A DNA stretch of 64,000 bases from Rhizophagus clarus (taxonomy: Eukaryota > Glomeromycota > Glomeromycetes > Glomerales > Glomeraceae), in NCBI GenBank assembly GCA_015698045.1, contig BLAL01000266.1, positions 1 through 64,000 of the forward strand. The letters run 5' to 3'. The position numbers and the translations under genes were made by a program. The notes under the pieces were generated by a model. The model ran no database searches. It was not told the DNA's origin and saw only the letters and a list, made by a program, of their open reading frames with translations. Positions within the stretch are counted from its first letter, which is position 1. Each line of letters begins with the position of its first letter. Below are positions 23,211 to 33,596 of the stretch, one piece after another.

Positions 23211-23399
23211 ATTTTCAATACGATATTTGAAATATCAATTAAAAAAAAAATTTTATTTCTTTTTTTGTACGAATTTTACAATAATAACTATTATGATACC
23301 ACTACTAGCTAAAAGCAAATGTGTATAATTAAATTATACTTTTTTAATTAGATTACAAATTATTAAAATATTTCAATTTAATATTGAACTAAACGATCT

Positions 23400-24120
23400 G
23401 AAAATATACTATTTATTGTTTAACTATATCAAAATGATGTTGATACGTTCGTTATATTGCCAATATTGATATGATGTTAATTTGATATTTATAAAATGAT
23501 GTTTTTACGATGTCGTATTCATACTTAATGCATATCGATACGATATCATATCGATATCATGTTTGTTTCATATTTTTTAAAAATTTTATTATTGTTTAAT
23601 TATATCAAAATGATATCAATTTGTTATATTACCAATATCGAATTGATGTTGATTTGATATTTATAAGATAATGTTTTATAATATCGTATTGATACCGAAT
23701 ACATATCAATACGATATTATATTGATATCGTTTTTGTATCACATTTTTTAAAAATTTTATTATTGTTTAACTATATCAAAATGATGTCGATTCGTTATAT
23801 TGCCAATAGTGAATTGATGTCGATTTGATATTTATAAGATGATGTTTTTACGATGTCATAATAATACTGAATACATATCGATACGATATTATATTGATAT
23901 CGTGTTTGTTTCACATTTTTTTAAAAAATTATCATTGTTATAACAATATGAATATGATATCGATTAGATATTTCTTTAAGTAAATATCTTTACGATATCA
24001 TTTTGATATATCCAATCAATAATGTATCGATATCATTTTGATATCATAATGATATCATTTGCAAATCGATATTGTTACGATGTATATTTAATATCATTAC
24101 AATATCAATTCGTCATTGTT
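23400..24120. repeat. Tandem array, about 173 bp unit, ATATCGAT-rich
   Basis: TATCAAAATGAT(G/A)T marks recur at about 23427, 23603 and 23774 (176 and 171 bp apart), with a partial fourth unit near 23935. Each unit includes TTCGTTATATTGCCAATA, TTTGATATTTATAAGATGAT and CATATCGATACGATAT. It ends abruptly at the Gag-like relic that starts at 24130. Confidence 0.8.
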
Positions 24121-24129
24121 TAGAATTTT

Positions 24130-24645
24130 TAAGTTTCTGTAAAGTATACGGTTTTGCTTTCTTGTCATCCTATCTAACATTCTGTTAACCTGATTTCGAG
24201 CATTAGTTCGCAACTGTTGAAGGTCACCAACGACCCTATCCATCCCCCCTTCGGCAAGTTGCCTTCATATAATTTCATTATCACGCTCAGCTTCAGCATC
24301 ATATCACCTTCTCTGCTCACGGATTAAATCCTGCTGTAAGGTAGTTTCTTTTCTTCGAATCTGCCTTGTGGCTCTTTTTACTTGATCAGCCATGATCGCT
24401 CTAGCTGTTGTTTGATTATCCACAAAACCGTCTATGGCATTCGCTAGCTCTATGATCGTGGCCATATTATCATCTGAATTATACAAGTTCAGAGAATTCC
24501 CTCATTCTGGCGAATTTTTCCGTGATGAGATAGTCTTGATCCGGCATCGCAATTTTTCTACCTGCTCTTCGGATTCTACCAACCGATTTTCTAAGGTAGA
24601 TATATATTTTTTCTTATTACGCACATCTTTTTTGGCCTGACATAG
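24130..24645 (-). pseudogene. 3' half of a coiled-coil (Gag-like) gene split by the retrotransposon
   Basis: From 24645 leftward the frame reads CQAKKDVRNKKKYISTLENR through TISSRKNSPE and meets a stop at 24504-24502. It resumes with MATIIELANAIDGFVDNQTT and RATRQIRRKETTLQQDL, with further stops, then QLRTNARNQVNRMLDRMTRK. If the 24646-34204 element and one ATAG are removed, the frame joins exactly to the coiled coil at 34481-34209 (SLKNKL|CQAKKD). The family resembles the Gag-like relic at 1-1480. Confidence 0.65.
24642..24645. other. Target-site duplication (ATAG), left
   Basis: ATAG immediately before the 5' LTR and again at 34205-34208 directly after the 3' LTR. Confidence 0.8.
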
Positions 24646-25253
24646 TGTTGAAGTTAAAAATTGCTTAATCATAATAGTTATAATAATCGTAATAATCATA
24701 ATAGTCGCAATAGTTATAATAGTCGTAATAGTTGTAATAGTTAGGACGATCATGATAGTTGTAATAATCATAATAATCATGATGATCATAATAATATGAT
24801 CAATCTGATTAATATGATTAATATAATTTATTATATTTGTTAGATTTATTTTATTTGTTATATTTATATTATATATTTTATTTATTATATTTTTGTTATT
24901 ATTATTTTATTATATATAGTGATTGAATGAGTTGTAGGTAAAAGAGAGTCGTAGTAGTTGGTTATTTAACTTTTATCTTTGTATTTTATTTCTTTAGTTA
25001 TTACTAAGATTTTATCTGCAACAAAAGATAATTTCTTTGGGTTATTCTTGCCAACAAAAGAATCAATCCATTAACTAAAGTTATAACGTATTTCTTTATT
25101 TTTTAATAAACTTTATTACTCTTATCTTATTTTATTATAAACGTTTGCCTTCAGAATTTATCATATCACGTGTTAAAGTTCTTACCAGAGTTAAACTCCT
25201 GTTATTTTGGGTATCGTGTAAAGTTTCAGTCCTTTACATTTGCCAAGATAACA
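24646..25253 (+). repeat. 5' LTR
   Basis: Starts TGTTGAAG, ends AAGATAACA; 608 bp. Its first 150 bases are a quasi-repeat of AATAATC / AATAGT(C/T) triplet-like motifs, which probably lie in U3. Confidence 0.95.
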
Positions 25254-25256
25254 ATT

Positions 25257-25273
25257 TGGTGCGAGTTGGGTGG
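25257..25273 (+). promoter_or_regulatory. tRNA primer-binding site
   Basis: TGGTGCGAGTTGGGTGG starts three bases after the 5' LTR. Its complement ends in CGCACCA, as expected for pairing with a tRNA 3' end. I cannot name the tRNA from sequence alone. Confidence 0.7.
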
Positions 25274-25307
25274 AAAGATTAAAAACCCACTCTCAATATT
25301 AAAGTGA

Positions 25308-27350
25308 ATGAGCAAATCAGATTGCTCAAGGGAATACCAATATTTAGTAAAAACAAGCAAACACCATCTAGCCCATAGTCAAGAACAAGTGGAAAAGGAC
25401 GACCCTTCGTGTGAAATCTGTTGGCCAGTACAACGAGGTTTAATTGAAAATACTAATCAGCCATTTGCAATATTTTGGAAGAGTATATTACAACCTAGAA
25501 GTGAAGGAGGATTATATACCTTTCAAACTATCCAAATTTTTGAGCAACTGCAGAAGACACAAGGCCAACAACAAACTCGAGAATTAATTGAGCAATTGAT
25601 CCAAACCATTAGATACCCAGGAACACCACCTTTGTTTGAATCCTTGATTGAAAGTCTTTTATTCTATTGGAGAGTTACTAGCCAATTTCAAAATACCATC
25701 TTTAAAAAAATGAGCGGACTTACTGAAGATTCAAGTAAAAGCAGCAGTGATACTACTACAACTATAGAAGATGAGCAACTAAAGGAAAATACTGAGTCAA
25801 ATGAGAATGAATCTCAAAGGAATAATAAAGAGGCAAAGAATAAGAAAAAAGAAAATAATGAAGGATATACAGATTCAAGTAATTTACACATTCGGGATAC
25901 GTCAGAAAATCCTATTGGAAATAGTAAAAGTATTTCAAGCTCTAGTACCTCACCATTACAATATTGGCCTTCCTTTCGATATAATGACCTTTACGATGAG
26001 CCAAGTATTACTGTACCTCGAGATTTTTCTTTTTCGTCAAGATATGGATTGCATGATGAAGGGAATGACCAAAATAAAAGTAAATCTTACTCTGGATATC
26101 AGCGAAAGAGTAATTTTGGAAGTTCAATTAGAAGCTCTACACCTAAACAATCTTTAAATCAGTCTGAATCCCAATCTTCATCATCTTCAAAATTTCAACC
26201 TAGTAATAATTCTTATACCTGGATGAATCCACTCCTCAATATTGCAGGACAAGCTACACAAAATTCAGGATCAACGCCTAACTGGGTGAAAGACTTAAAT
26301 CCACAAGAGCAATCAATCTTTGAATTAGTAGCTAAAGCGAAGGAATATTTTGATAGAAGTGCTGAACCTAGAGAAACTCGATTAGTGGATTTCCCAGAAT
26401 TTAAAGGAGGGAACCAAGACCCTGTAGAATGGTTGGAAGCATTTGAAAGGGCCTGTGATGCCAATAAAGTACCAGAAAACAGAAAAGTAATTTTAGTTGC
26501 TTCTTATTTAAAAGGAACTGCTCTTACCTGATATAATCGCGCAAATATCCAAAACTGGAATAACCCCCTGTATCGACCAATTTCATTTGTTCATGCTTTT
26601 ACAGATTATTTTTGTAATCCCTTTAAGCTAAATCAATGGAAACACCAATTGAGAAATAGAAAACAAAAACCAGGTGAAACTATAGAAGATTATATTGCCG
26701 CGATAGAAGAATTATGGAAAAGAGTTGATCCTCAAGGAAGAAGAACAGAATTAGATAAAATTCATGAATTTATTGAAGGATTACGACCTGAATTTATAGT
26801 TCCAGTTCAATCAGCTATGCCAGAAACTGCTGAAGAAGCAATGGACAGGGCACATGCATTAGAAACTGCCTTATCTTTAAATATGGAATTATCTGCTTAT
26901 TCGTTAATTCCAGATTATCTTCAAAATATGAATGGAGGAATGATTCCAGCAAAAACTAATATGACTATGTTTCAACCCACTTATACTGCTACACAACAAG
27001 CAGAAAGTATTGAAAAAATTGTAGAAAGAAAAATTAGTGAAGGAATTGCAGCTGCATTAGGCCAAATTAGAACAGAATCAAAACCATACCAAAATAATCA
27101 AAATAGGAATTCTGGATGCTATCTATGTGGAAAACCTGGACATATTGCTAAGAACTGCAGGCAAAGAAGTTTTCAAAATAATGGAAATAATAGTAACAAT
27201 AACAACAATAATCAGAGAAATAATAATAACAATCGTCGAAATATTGAATGCTATAATTGTGGAAGAAAAGGGCATATCTCAAAGGACTGTAGAGCGCCTG
27301 CAAGACAAAACCAAAATCAAAATAGAAACAATACTCAGTCTTTAAACTAA
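25308..27350 (+). CDS. gag: Gag polyprotein with two zinc knuckles (one internal TGA)
   Basis: ATG at 25308, 54 bases after the LTR. The N-terminal 400 residues hold a Ser/Asn/Gln-rich low-complexity middle and the beginning of a retrotransposon Gag domain (DFPEFKGGNQDPVEWLEAFE). A TGA at 26529-26531 sits in LKGTALT-stop-YNRAN, where Gypsy Gags usually have Trp. The same frame then continues with RNRKQKPGETIEDYIAAIEE and FIEGLRPEF. Two CCHC knuckles follow, CYLCGKPGHIAKNC (27118) and CYNCGRKGHISKDC (27249), separated by an Asn-rich linker. It packages the RNA genome in virus-like particles. The stop TAA overlaps the pol ATG (TAATG at 27348-27352). Length without the stop would be about 680 residues. 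Confidence 0.9.
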
Positions 27351-30166
27351 TGTCCGCACCTTTAGAGGGTGAGAGTGCGAACAAACCAAAGCCCTCAAAT
27401 AGCACTAATAATGAAAATAATATTATTTTTAATTCTCGTGAACAAGAGAATACTAATTTAAATAAAGGAAAATCAGTAAAATGGAAAGAACCATTAGAAG
27501 AATTTAAGGAAAATGAACCAGTTAAACAAATCTTGAAAAGACCTACTTATGTAATGAATATTTTATATCAGGATAATGGAATTTATTTATCAAAACGATG
27601 TCAAAAAAATAAGGAAATGTATAATTTATGGCAAGTACCTGGTGGAAAAGTAGAATTAGGAGAATCATCAATTCAAGCTGTACTTAGAGAAACTCAAGAG
27701 GAAACAGGAATCAAACTCAAAAAAGAAGAGTTAACATACCTATTCAATGATCCAAATTTTAATTGTGATATTTATGCGACCAAATTAATATCCAATCAAA
27801 AATTGGAATACACAGAACCAGATAAGCAAGGACCATGGGAATTATTCAGTTGGGATAACTATAAAGAAATGGCTAATCAGAAATTAATTACACCGACACA
27901 TGTTACTTATATTGAAGAAATTTTGAAGAGTTTGGTTAAAGAAAAATCTACATACGTTCATCAAATTGAAGAAGTTAAAGAAGCATTATTTGGAGAAGCT
28001 GAAGTATATGGAGAAAAAGTGAATGTTCTTATTGATTCTGGAGCAGTTGGATGTATAATTTCTAAAAGATATTTGGATAAAGTTGATAAGGCAATTGATA
28101 CTTCTACAAGCGTTAGAATCATTGATGTAACTGGTAAAAAGACAGCACCTTTAGGATTAGTTAGACAAGTTCCAATTAAAATAAGAGATATCGAAACCAG
28201 GATGGATATGATAGTAACTGAATCGCAAGAATATAATGTATTACTAGGAAATATATGGTTAAAATATGTTAATGCAATAATTAATTATAATGATAACACA
28301 ATGAAAATAAAATGTAATGATCAAATTCAAACGATACCTGTGATGTGCATGGAAAAAATGGACCCAACTAGGTTTATTACTATTGAGCCTCAAGGGGAAT
28401 TAGAACTAGAAGAAGAAGAAGATTTGGAACCTACACCTTATTATAATCTTAAAATCAACAATGAAGAATTTCAAATTGAAGATCGTAAATATTCTGTCGC
28501 ATTTATGGAATATTGTGAAACAAAATATAGAACAAGAGATGGAACTACAAATAGTCAAGGTCCTGGTCGATGCTTATGTAAAATTTTAAAAGATCAAGAA
28601 AATTGTTTGGAATGTTGCCAAATAGAACAAGACTGGGAGATATATACTATTATGCAAAATAAAGATGAAAAGAATAAAACGAAGATTATTATTGAAGAAA
28701 ATAAGGAAGTTCCTATAGGAGAATTGGAGCAAAAGCAAATTGAATCTCTTACCAAAATTCTAGATAAAAATAAAGAGCTTTTTGCACGATCTATGGAAGA
28801 ATTACAACAGACTCATTTAGGAGAGCATGTTATTATTACTGAAAATGTACATCCTATTAAGAAAAATGCTTATAGAGCAGCACCTAAAGAAAATGAGTTT
28901 ATTGAAAAAGAAATAAATGAGATGTTGAAACAAGATCTTATTCAACCATCCTCTAGTCCTTGGTCATTTCCGGTAGTAATAGTTAAAAAGAAAAATGGTC
29001 AATTACGATTTTGTGTTAATTACAAGCCTCTTAATGATGTAACAAAAAAGGATAATTACCCACTTCCAAGAATTGATGAAATATTGGATTCACTAAATGG
29101 AGCTCAATGGTTTACAATGCTTGATTTAGCTTCAGGTTATTGGCAGATAAAAGTAAAAGCAGAAGATCAAGAAAAAACAGCATTTATCACTAAATTTGGA
29201 ACTTATGAATTTAAAGTAATGCCTTTTGGTCTATGTAATGCCCCTGCTACTTTTCAAAGAACAATGGATAAGGTATTAGGAAATCTCAAAGGAAAATTTG
29301 TCATGGTTTACCTTGATGATGTTATCATTTATTTAAAAACTTTTCAAGAGCACTTACAACATATAGAAGAAGTATTTGATAAAATTCGACAAGCCAATCT
29401 TTGACTAAAGGCAGAAAAATGTCACTTTGGAGCCAAAGAATTACAATTTCTTGGACATGTTGTAGGAGAAGAAGGAATTAAACCAGATCCTGAAAAAATA
29501 GACAAAATTGTGAATTATCCAATACCTGTAAATATTCGTGATTTAAGAGGTGTGTTAGGATTATTTTCATATTATCGACGCTTTATAAAGAACTTTTCTC
29601 AATTAGCCGACTCTATGTATGAATTATTAAAGAAAGATGTAGTTTATAAATGGACAGAAACTCAACAACAAGCCTTTGAAATATTGAAAACTAAACTTAC
29701 CCAAGCACCTATAGTTCGATATCCAGATTTTGAAAAACCATTTCTTTTATATACAGATGCTTCACTCATTGGAATTGGTGCAGTATTAGCTCAAAAGGAT
29801 GGTAAAGATGAATATGTAGTCGCTTATGCTAGTAGAACTTTGGCTCCTGCAGAAAAGAATTATGCTATTACAGAATTAGAATGTTTGGCAATTATTTGGG
29901 CAGTTAAATATTTTAGACACTATTTATTTGGAATCCACTTTACTATTATTACAGATCATTCGGCCTTAAAATGGTTACTTAACTCTTCATCTGAAACAGC
30001 CAATCGACGATTAGAAAGATGGAAAATAACTCTTTCAGAATATGATTATGAAATTCAATATCGAAAAGGAACTAAACACTCTAATGCGGACGCCTTATCT
30101 CGAATTAATCCCAACACAGGTCTACAAAACATCCCCAACAACCAACGAAATATTAATCATAAATGA
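27350..30166 (+). CDS. pol: Pol: Nudix - aspartic protease - reverse transcriptase - RNase H (one internal TGA)
   Basis: Starts at an ATG overlapping the gag stop. Residues about 65-195 form a Nudix domain: the box spans residues 99-121 with G99, E105, R113, E114, E117, E118 and G120 all in place (VPGGKVELGE, RETQEETG). The retropepsin motif LIDSGA is at 228-232. RT follows with QLRFCVNYKPLN, TMLDLASGYWQI and the catalytic YLDD. A TGA at 29402-29404 falls between RQANL and LKAEKCHFG, and the frame then continues through LRGVLGLFSYYRRF to RNase H (LLYTDAS, ELECLAIIWAVK, IITDHSALKWLL). The frame ends at 30166, past the start of the integrase frame. A Nudix domain (nucleotide-diphosphate hydrolase fold) is not part of the standard Gypsy set; its substrate is unknown. 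Confidence 0.9.
27545..27935 (+). other. Nudix domain coding segment inside pol
   Basis: Encodes about 130 residues between Gag and protease. It starts near RPTYVMNILYQDNGIYL, contains a full Nudix signature at 27644-27712, and ends at the helix VTYIEEILKSL. The flanks join smoothly into pol without stops, so it is part of the polyprotein. Confidence 0.85.
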
Positions 30167-31424
30167 ACAAACGTATAGAGACTTAGTGCAATATCTGGAT
30201 GCACTTACTGTTCCAGATCATTACAATAGTACTCAAAAAGCAAAGATTCGTCGTACCTCAGCTCATTATATTTTACAAAATAATTTATTATATAGGAGAA
30301 CCCAGGGTGGTTTTAAAAGAGTAATTTTACGTGAACAAGTAGAATCTATTCTTTATCATTTACATCAAGACTTAAATGCTGCGCATTTAGGAATTGATGC
30401 GGTATTTGAAAAAGTAAAAGAACGTTATTATTGGCCACAAATGTTTGAAGATATTAGAAATTATATCAATACTTGCGATACATGCCAAAGAAGAGGATCT
30501 CAACAAAGGGTAGAACCACTTATACCAATAAAAGTGAAAAGCCCATTTTATCGAATTGGTATTGATATTAAAGGACCACTTCCTAGGACAGAACAAGGAA
30601 ACAGATATATAATAGTTGCAATGGACTATTTTACTAAATGGCCAGAAGCAAAGGCTATAGAAAATATTCGTGCTGAAACTGTTGCTAAGTTTATTTATGA
30701 AGAAATAATTTGTCGTCATGGTGTACCTCAAGAAATTTTATCTGATAGAGGAACTTCATTTGTTAATCAAATAATAGATAAGTTATGTGAAAATTATCAA
30801 ACAAAGCATAGACTAACATCACCTTATAGGCCACAAACAAATGGAATGGTAGAGCGTTTCAATAGAACTTTAGGAGAGTGCATTGCTAAACTAGTTAATT
30901 CTGAAAACAAAGAATGGGACCAGTTGGTAGATGCTACCCTATTTGCTTATAGAACAAAGAAACATAGTACAACAGGTTTTACGCCATTCTATTTAGTCTA
31001 TGGACGACAAGCGATATTACCAATTGACTTAAAATTACCAAATATACAAGAAAAAGATGAACAAAATCCTCTTTTAGCAAGATTATATCAACTTATTGAA
31101 AATTTGGAAACTGATCGACAAGAAGTTATTGGTATTATTGATAAGGAACAACAAAAGCAGAAAGAACGACATGACCAACAAGGAATATCAGTTAAACTTA
31201 AAATAGGAGATAAAGTTTTAGTTGAACGAACATGGCTTAAAACAAATTTTTTAGCAAAATTAGAAGATAAATGGATAGGACCTTATTTTATCCATGAAGT
31301 TTTAGATAATAATGTCTATAAGTTACGTACTATGGATGGTAAACTAGTCAAAAATGTAGTACATGGAAATCATTTAAAACTTTATCAAAATCAAGTATTA
31401 GAACCAATTGTACTTATACAATAA
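30042..31424 (+). CDS. pol: Integrase domain of Pol (separate reading frame)
   Basis: Overlaps the end of the RNase H frame in the next frame (+1 relative to pol). The conserved part begins near NEQTYRDLVQYLDAL. An HHCC zinc module follows (HLHQDLNAAHLG, then CDTCQRR), then the DDE core: D in YRIGIDIKGPL, D in EILSDRGTSF, E in NGMVERFNRTL. The GPY/F-like tail reads KIGDKVLVERTWLK, DKWIGPYFIHEVL and HGNHLKLY. It joins element DNA into chromosomes. The annotated start is arbitrary: the protein is either produced by a frameshift in 30042-30166 or separated by an indel. Confidence 0.9.
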   Translation: MIMKFNIEKELNTLMRTPYLELIPTQVYKTSPTTNEILIINEQTYRDLVQYLDALTVPDHYNSTQKAKIRRTSAHYILQNNLLYRRTQGGFKRVILREQVESILYHLHQDLNAAHLGIDAVFEKVKERYYWPQMFEDIRNYINTCDTCQRRGSQQRVEPLIPIKVKSPFYRIGIDIKGPLPRTEQGNRYIIVAMDYFTKWPEAKAIENIRAETVAKFIYEEIICRHGVPQEILSDRGTSFVNQIIDKLCENYQTKHRLTSPYRPQTNGMVERFNRTLGECIAKLVNSENKEWDQLVDATLFAYRTKKHSTTGFTPFYLVYGRQAILPIDLKLPNIQEKDEQNPLLARLYQLIENLETDRQEVIGIIDKEQQKQKERHDQQGISVKLKIGDKVLVERTWLKTNFLAKLEDKWIGPYFIHEVLDNNVYKLRTMDGKLVKNVVHGNHLKLYQNQVLEPIVLIQ

Positions 31425-31435
31425 TAATTATAATT

Positions 31436-32113
31436 TTATTGGAGACAATGTATTGGACACATTTTATTACATACAAGTTGAGGTGAAGAATGGACAGGAC
31501 TTGATACAGGTGAAGGAGTAGATGGTTTAAAAGGCAAAGGAGGAGATGATTGATGAGTTTGTTCTTGTTGCGGTTGTTGATGTTGGATAGGACGTAAGGG
31601 AGATTCGTGAGGAGGTAGTGGTAATATTTGTTCAATAGGTAAAGAAGGAATAATTATAGTTGGTAATAAAGAAGGAGGAGAATCAGGAGGAGAGGAAGAA
31701 ATAGAATCAGAAGAGGAAGAATCAGAAGGAGGAATAGGAATTGGTCTAGAAACTTGAGAAGTAGTATGATTTTTTCTGCGCCGTTTTCTAGGAGGCGTAT
31801 TTACAACATATTTCGATTTTTCAGGAGGAGGAGGAGGAGGAACCCTAGGACGTAATTTTCTTTTTTCAGAACGTGACTCAGACGTACTGGAAGCAGTTCC
31901 AGAATCAGAAAAAGCAACATTACTTAAAGGAGGATCTTCAAAATCAGAAAAATCTTCAACAAAAGGAAGCGTCTTAAAAGAAAGTTGTATTTGATTTATT
32001 TCCCTATCTACAACATCAAGACGAGCGAGAAGAAAATTTCTTTCATTACGAGCTAGAACTAAATGATGCCACTAAAATTGGAAAACAAGTTAGGAAAACT
32101 GGAAATTAAGTAT

Positions 32114-32150
<37 letters not shown>

Positions 32151-32693
32151 TTAATTTAATTAGCATACTTTTTCGCACTCCTGGATTATTTCAATCCAAT
32201 ATTTCCTAAATCTTTCCAGATCACGTATTTTTTCATCCCTTAACTGTAAAAGTACAGGTAGGTTAGTGGTGCATTGATAACTTTTTATTTAATAATAAAG
32301 GAAGGTGCCTAGCCTATCTTTCCTCCAAGATAAGCAGACCTTTATTAGCAACAATAGATTGCCTGAACAAGAGGATTTGGAGTGGCTACCAAATAGTCAA
32401 GTACAGTAATTCCCTTAAATCTGAGACGCGACAAACCAAGTATTCCTCTATTATTGTAAAACAAAAAGAAATCAACACACCTGAGGTTCTAATGAAGTGT
32501 ACATAGAAGGGTCATAATCTTTAAAAGCTTTAAGAAATCTGGAGAACCAGTGTCCATGTAAGCTATCGGGAGTAGTAGTAGAGGAAGGAGATAACCTAAT
32601 AATATCTTGGGAAGAGACGACCAAAAAATTCCAAAATGATTTTTTATTATAAGTTTGTAAGAAAGAAATGATAAAGTTAGACGTGGATGCCAT
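31436..32693 (-). CDS. Antisense three-exon accessory gene inside the Gypsy element (307 aa, unknown)
   Basis: On the strand opposite gag-pol, three exons join in phase 0. Exon 1 is 32693-32481 (ATG, MASTSNFIISFLQTYNKKSF, 71 codons; donor CAG|GTGTGT). Exon 2 is 32243-32169 (LRDEKIRDLERFRKYWIEI, 25 codons; acceptor TTTTACAG, donor GTATGC). Exon 3 is 32071-31436 (WHHLVLARNERNFLLARLDV, 211 codons; acceptor CAATTTTAG). There are no stops across 307 codons. The N-terminal half is helical. The C-terminal half is Pro/Ser-rich with a PPPPPP run, a nuclear-localisation-like cluster RKRRRKN and a Cys-containing end (CNKMCPIHC). It ends 12 bases beyond the integrase stop, tail-to-tail. I recognise no family; a regulatory or structural role is speculation. 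Confidence 0.7.
32298..32344. repeat. Dispersed ~45-nt motif, copy 2 (in intron 1 of the antisense gene)
   Basis: Reads AAAGGAAGGTGCCTAGCC then TTTCCTCC..GATAAGCAGACCTTTA on the + strand; like the copies at 16541 and 36584. Confidence 0.5.
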
Positions 32694-33175
32694 GTTGAAA
32701 ATTGTAAGGTTTTATTAGAATTAACAAAAAGTTAAGGGAATAAAAATAAGTACCTCGGTCCTTTTTATAAAGTTAGAAACGCGTAAAAAGAAAAATAGTC
32801 GCGTCGAAAGAAAATTACATCATTTCTTATGGACTTGTTCTAGAAGTAGTAATTAAAGTGGAGAAGTAATAGTGATTATCATAAGTTAATTTGAAAAAGG
32901 AAGTTAATTAATAAGGAGTATAATGAACTAAAATTAGATTTCAATTAAATGGTAGTAAAAACGGTCTTATTTACTTAAAGGGGAATAAAATAGAATGGTA
33001 ATTAAATTAATGGACGCGTCTATCTTGTTATCCTAATTTGGAAAAGCCTAATTTTAGAAAAATAATTTTGTACGATGATAATTAATTAGTACAACATACT
33101 GAAAATGATCGACAAGAATATTAGAAACTTATTTAAAGGAATAATAAGTAATAATTGAATTATATTTTCAACAAA
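32694..33175. other. Non-coding spacer of the Gypsy element, likely two divergent promoters
   Basis: No ORF. It lies between the start of the antisense gene (32693) and the start of the sense ORF (33176), so it would have to contain regulatory sequence for both. AT-rich with repeated GTAATTAA / TTAATTA motifs. Confidence 0.45.
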
Positions 33176-33565
33176 ATGGTAGAAAATTTTCAGCGAGTTT
33201 GTGAAGATTTATCAAATATTGGTCAAGTAAATATAGAACTTATGGGTCCACCATACAATGAAACTATGGATGATAAGTCAAAAATTTCCATTACATATAA
33301 ATGTCTATTAAGAGCACAACGGTTAAAACAACAAAAAACAGCATTGACCTATGCTTTTTACTTGGGAAAATTAATTGAATCCTGTCCAATTATTCAAAAA
33401 TTAGCAAAAAAGGATATTTCTGACCATTATTATCAAACTGCTATTCGTACTTATTATATCTTTGAAATTAATTCTTTTCAAATAATGGGAACACAGGAGA
33501 TTACTCTTTCTATGATTAGACGATTAACTTCTCAACAATATCACTCTTTAATTATTGAAATTTAG
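33176..33565 (+). CDS. Sense accessory ORF before the 3' LTR (129 aa, unknown)
   Basis: ATG at 33176 (MVENFQRVCEDLSNIGQVNI); intact. The central and C-terminal part reads TALTYAFYLGKLIES, KKDISDHYYQTAIRTYYIFE and SLMIRRL-like SMIRRLTSQQY. By eye this follows the pattern of the domain shared by the RING gene (FGEELENMF..KRIERARKIYDLFSTIG), the coiled-coil gene at 42.7-44.3 kb and the relic at 63 kb. It occupies the place where an env or accessory gene would lie. No transmembrane segment or signal peptide, so it is not an envelope. Function unknown. Confidence 0.65.
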   Translation: MVENFQRVCEDLSNIGQVNIELMGPPYNETMDDKSKISITYKCLLRAQRLKQQKTALTYAFYLGKLIESCPIIQKLAKKDISDHYYQTAIRTYYIFEINSFQIMGTQEITLSMIRRLTSQQYHSLIIEI

Positions 33566-33581
33566 TTCACAGGGTTCACTC

Positions 33582-33596
33582 TAAAGGAGGGGGAAG
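33582..33596 (+). promoter_or_regulatory. Polypurine tract
   Basis: AAAGGAGGGGGAAG directly before the 3' LTR, the expected plus-strand primer. Confidence 0.85.

Noticed and set aside
24659..24800. AATAATCATAATAGT-type repeats as a CRISPR array or separate satellite
   Set aside because: They are inside both LTRs, irregular in spacing and eukaryotic; they are part of the LTR sequence.
30387..30731. Minus-strand 114-codon ORF inside the integrase
   Set aside because: Shadow of the DDE integrase; unlike the 31436-32693 antisense gene it overlaps strongly conserved sense coding sequence and has no domain or splice support.
33176..33565. Envelope gene of an errantivirus-like element
   Set aside because: No signal peptide, transmembrane segment or fusion-peptide-like region; too short.
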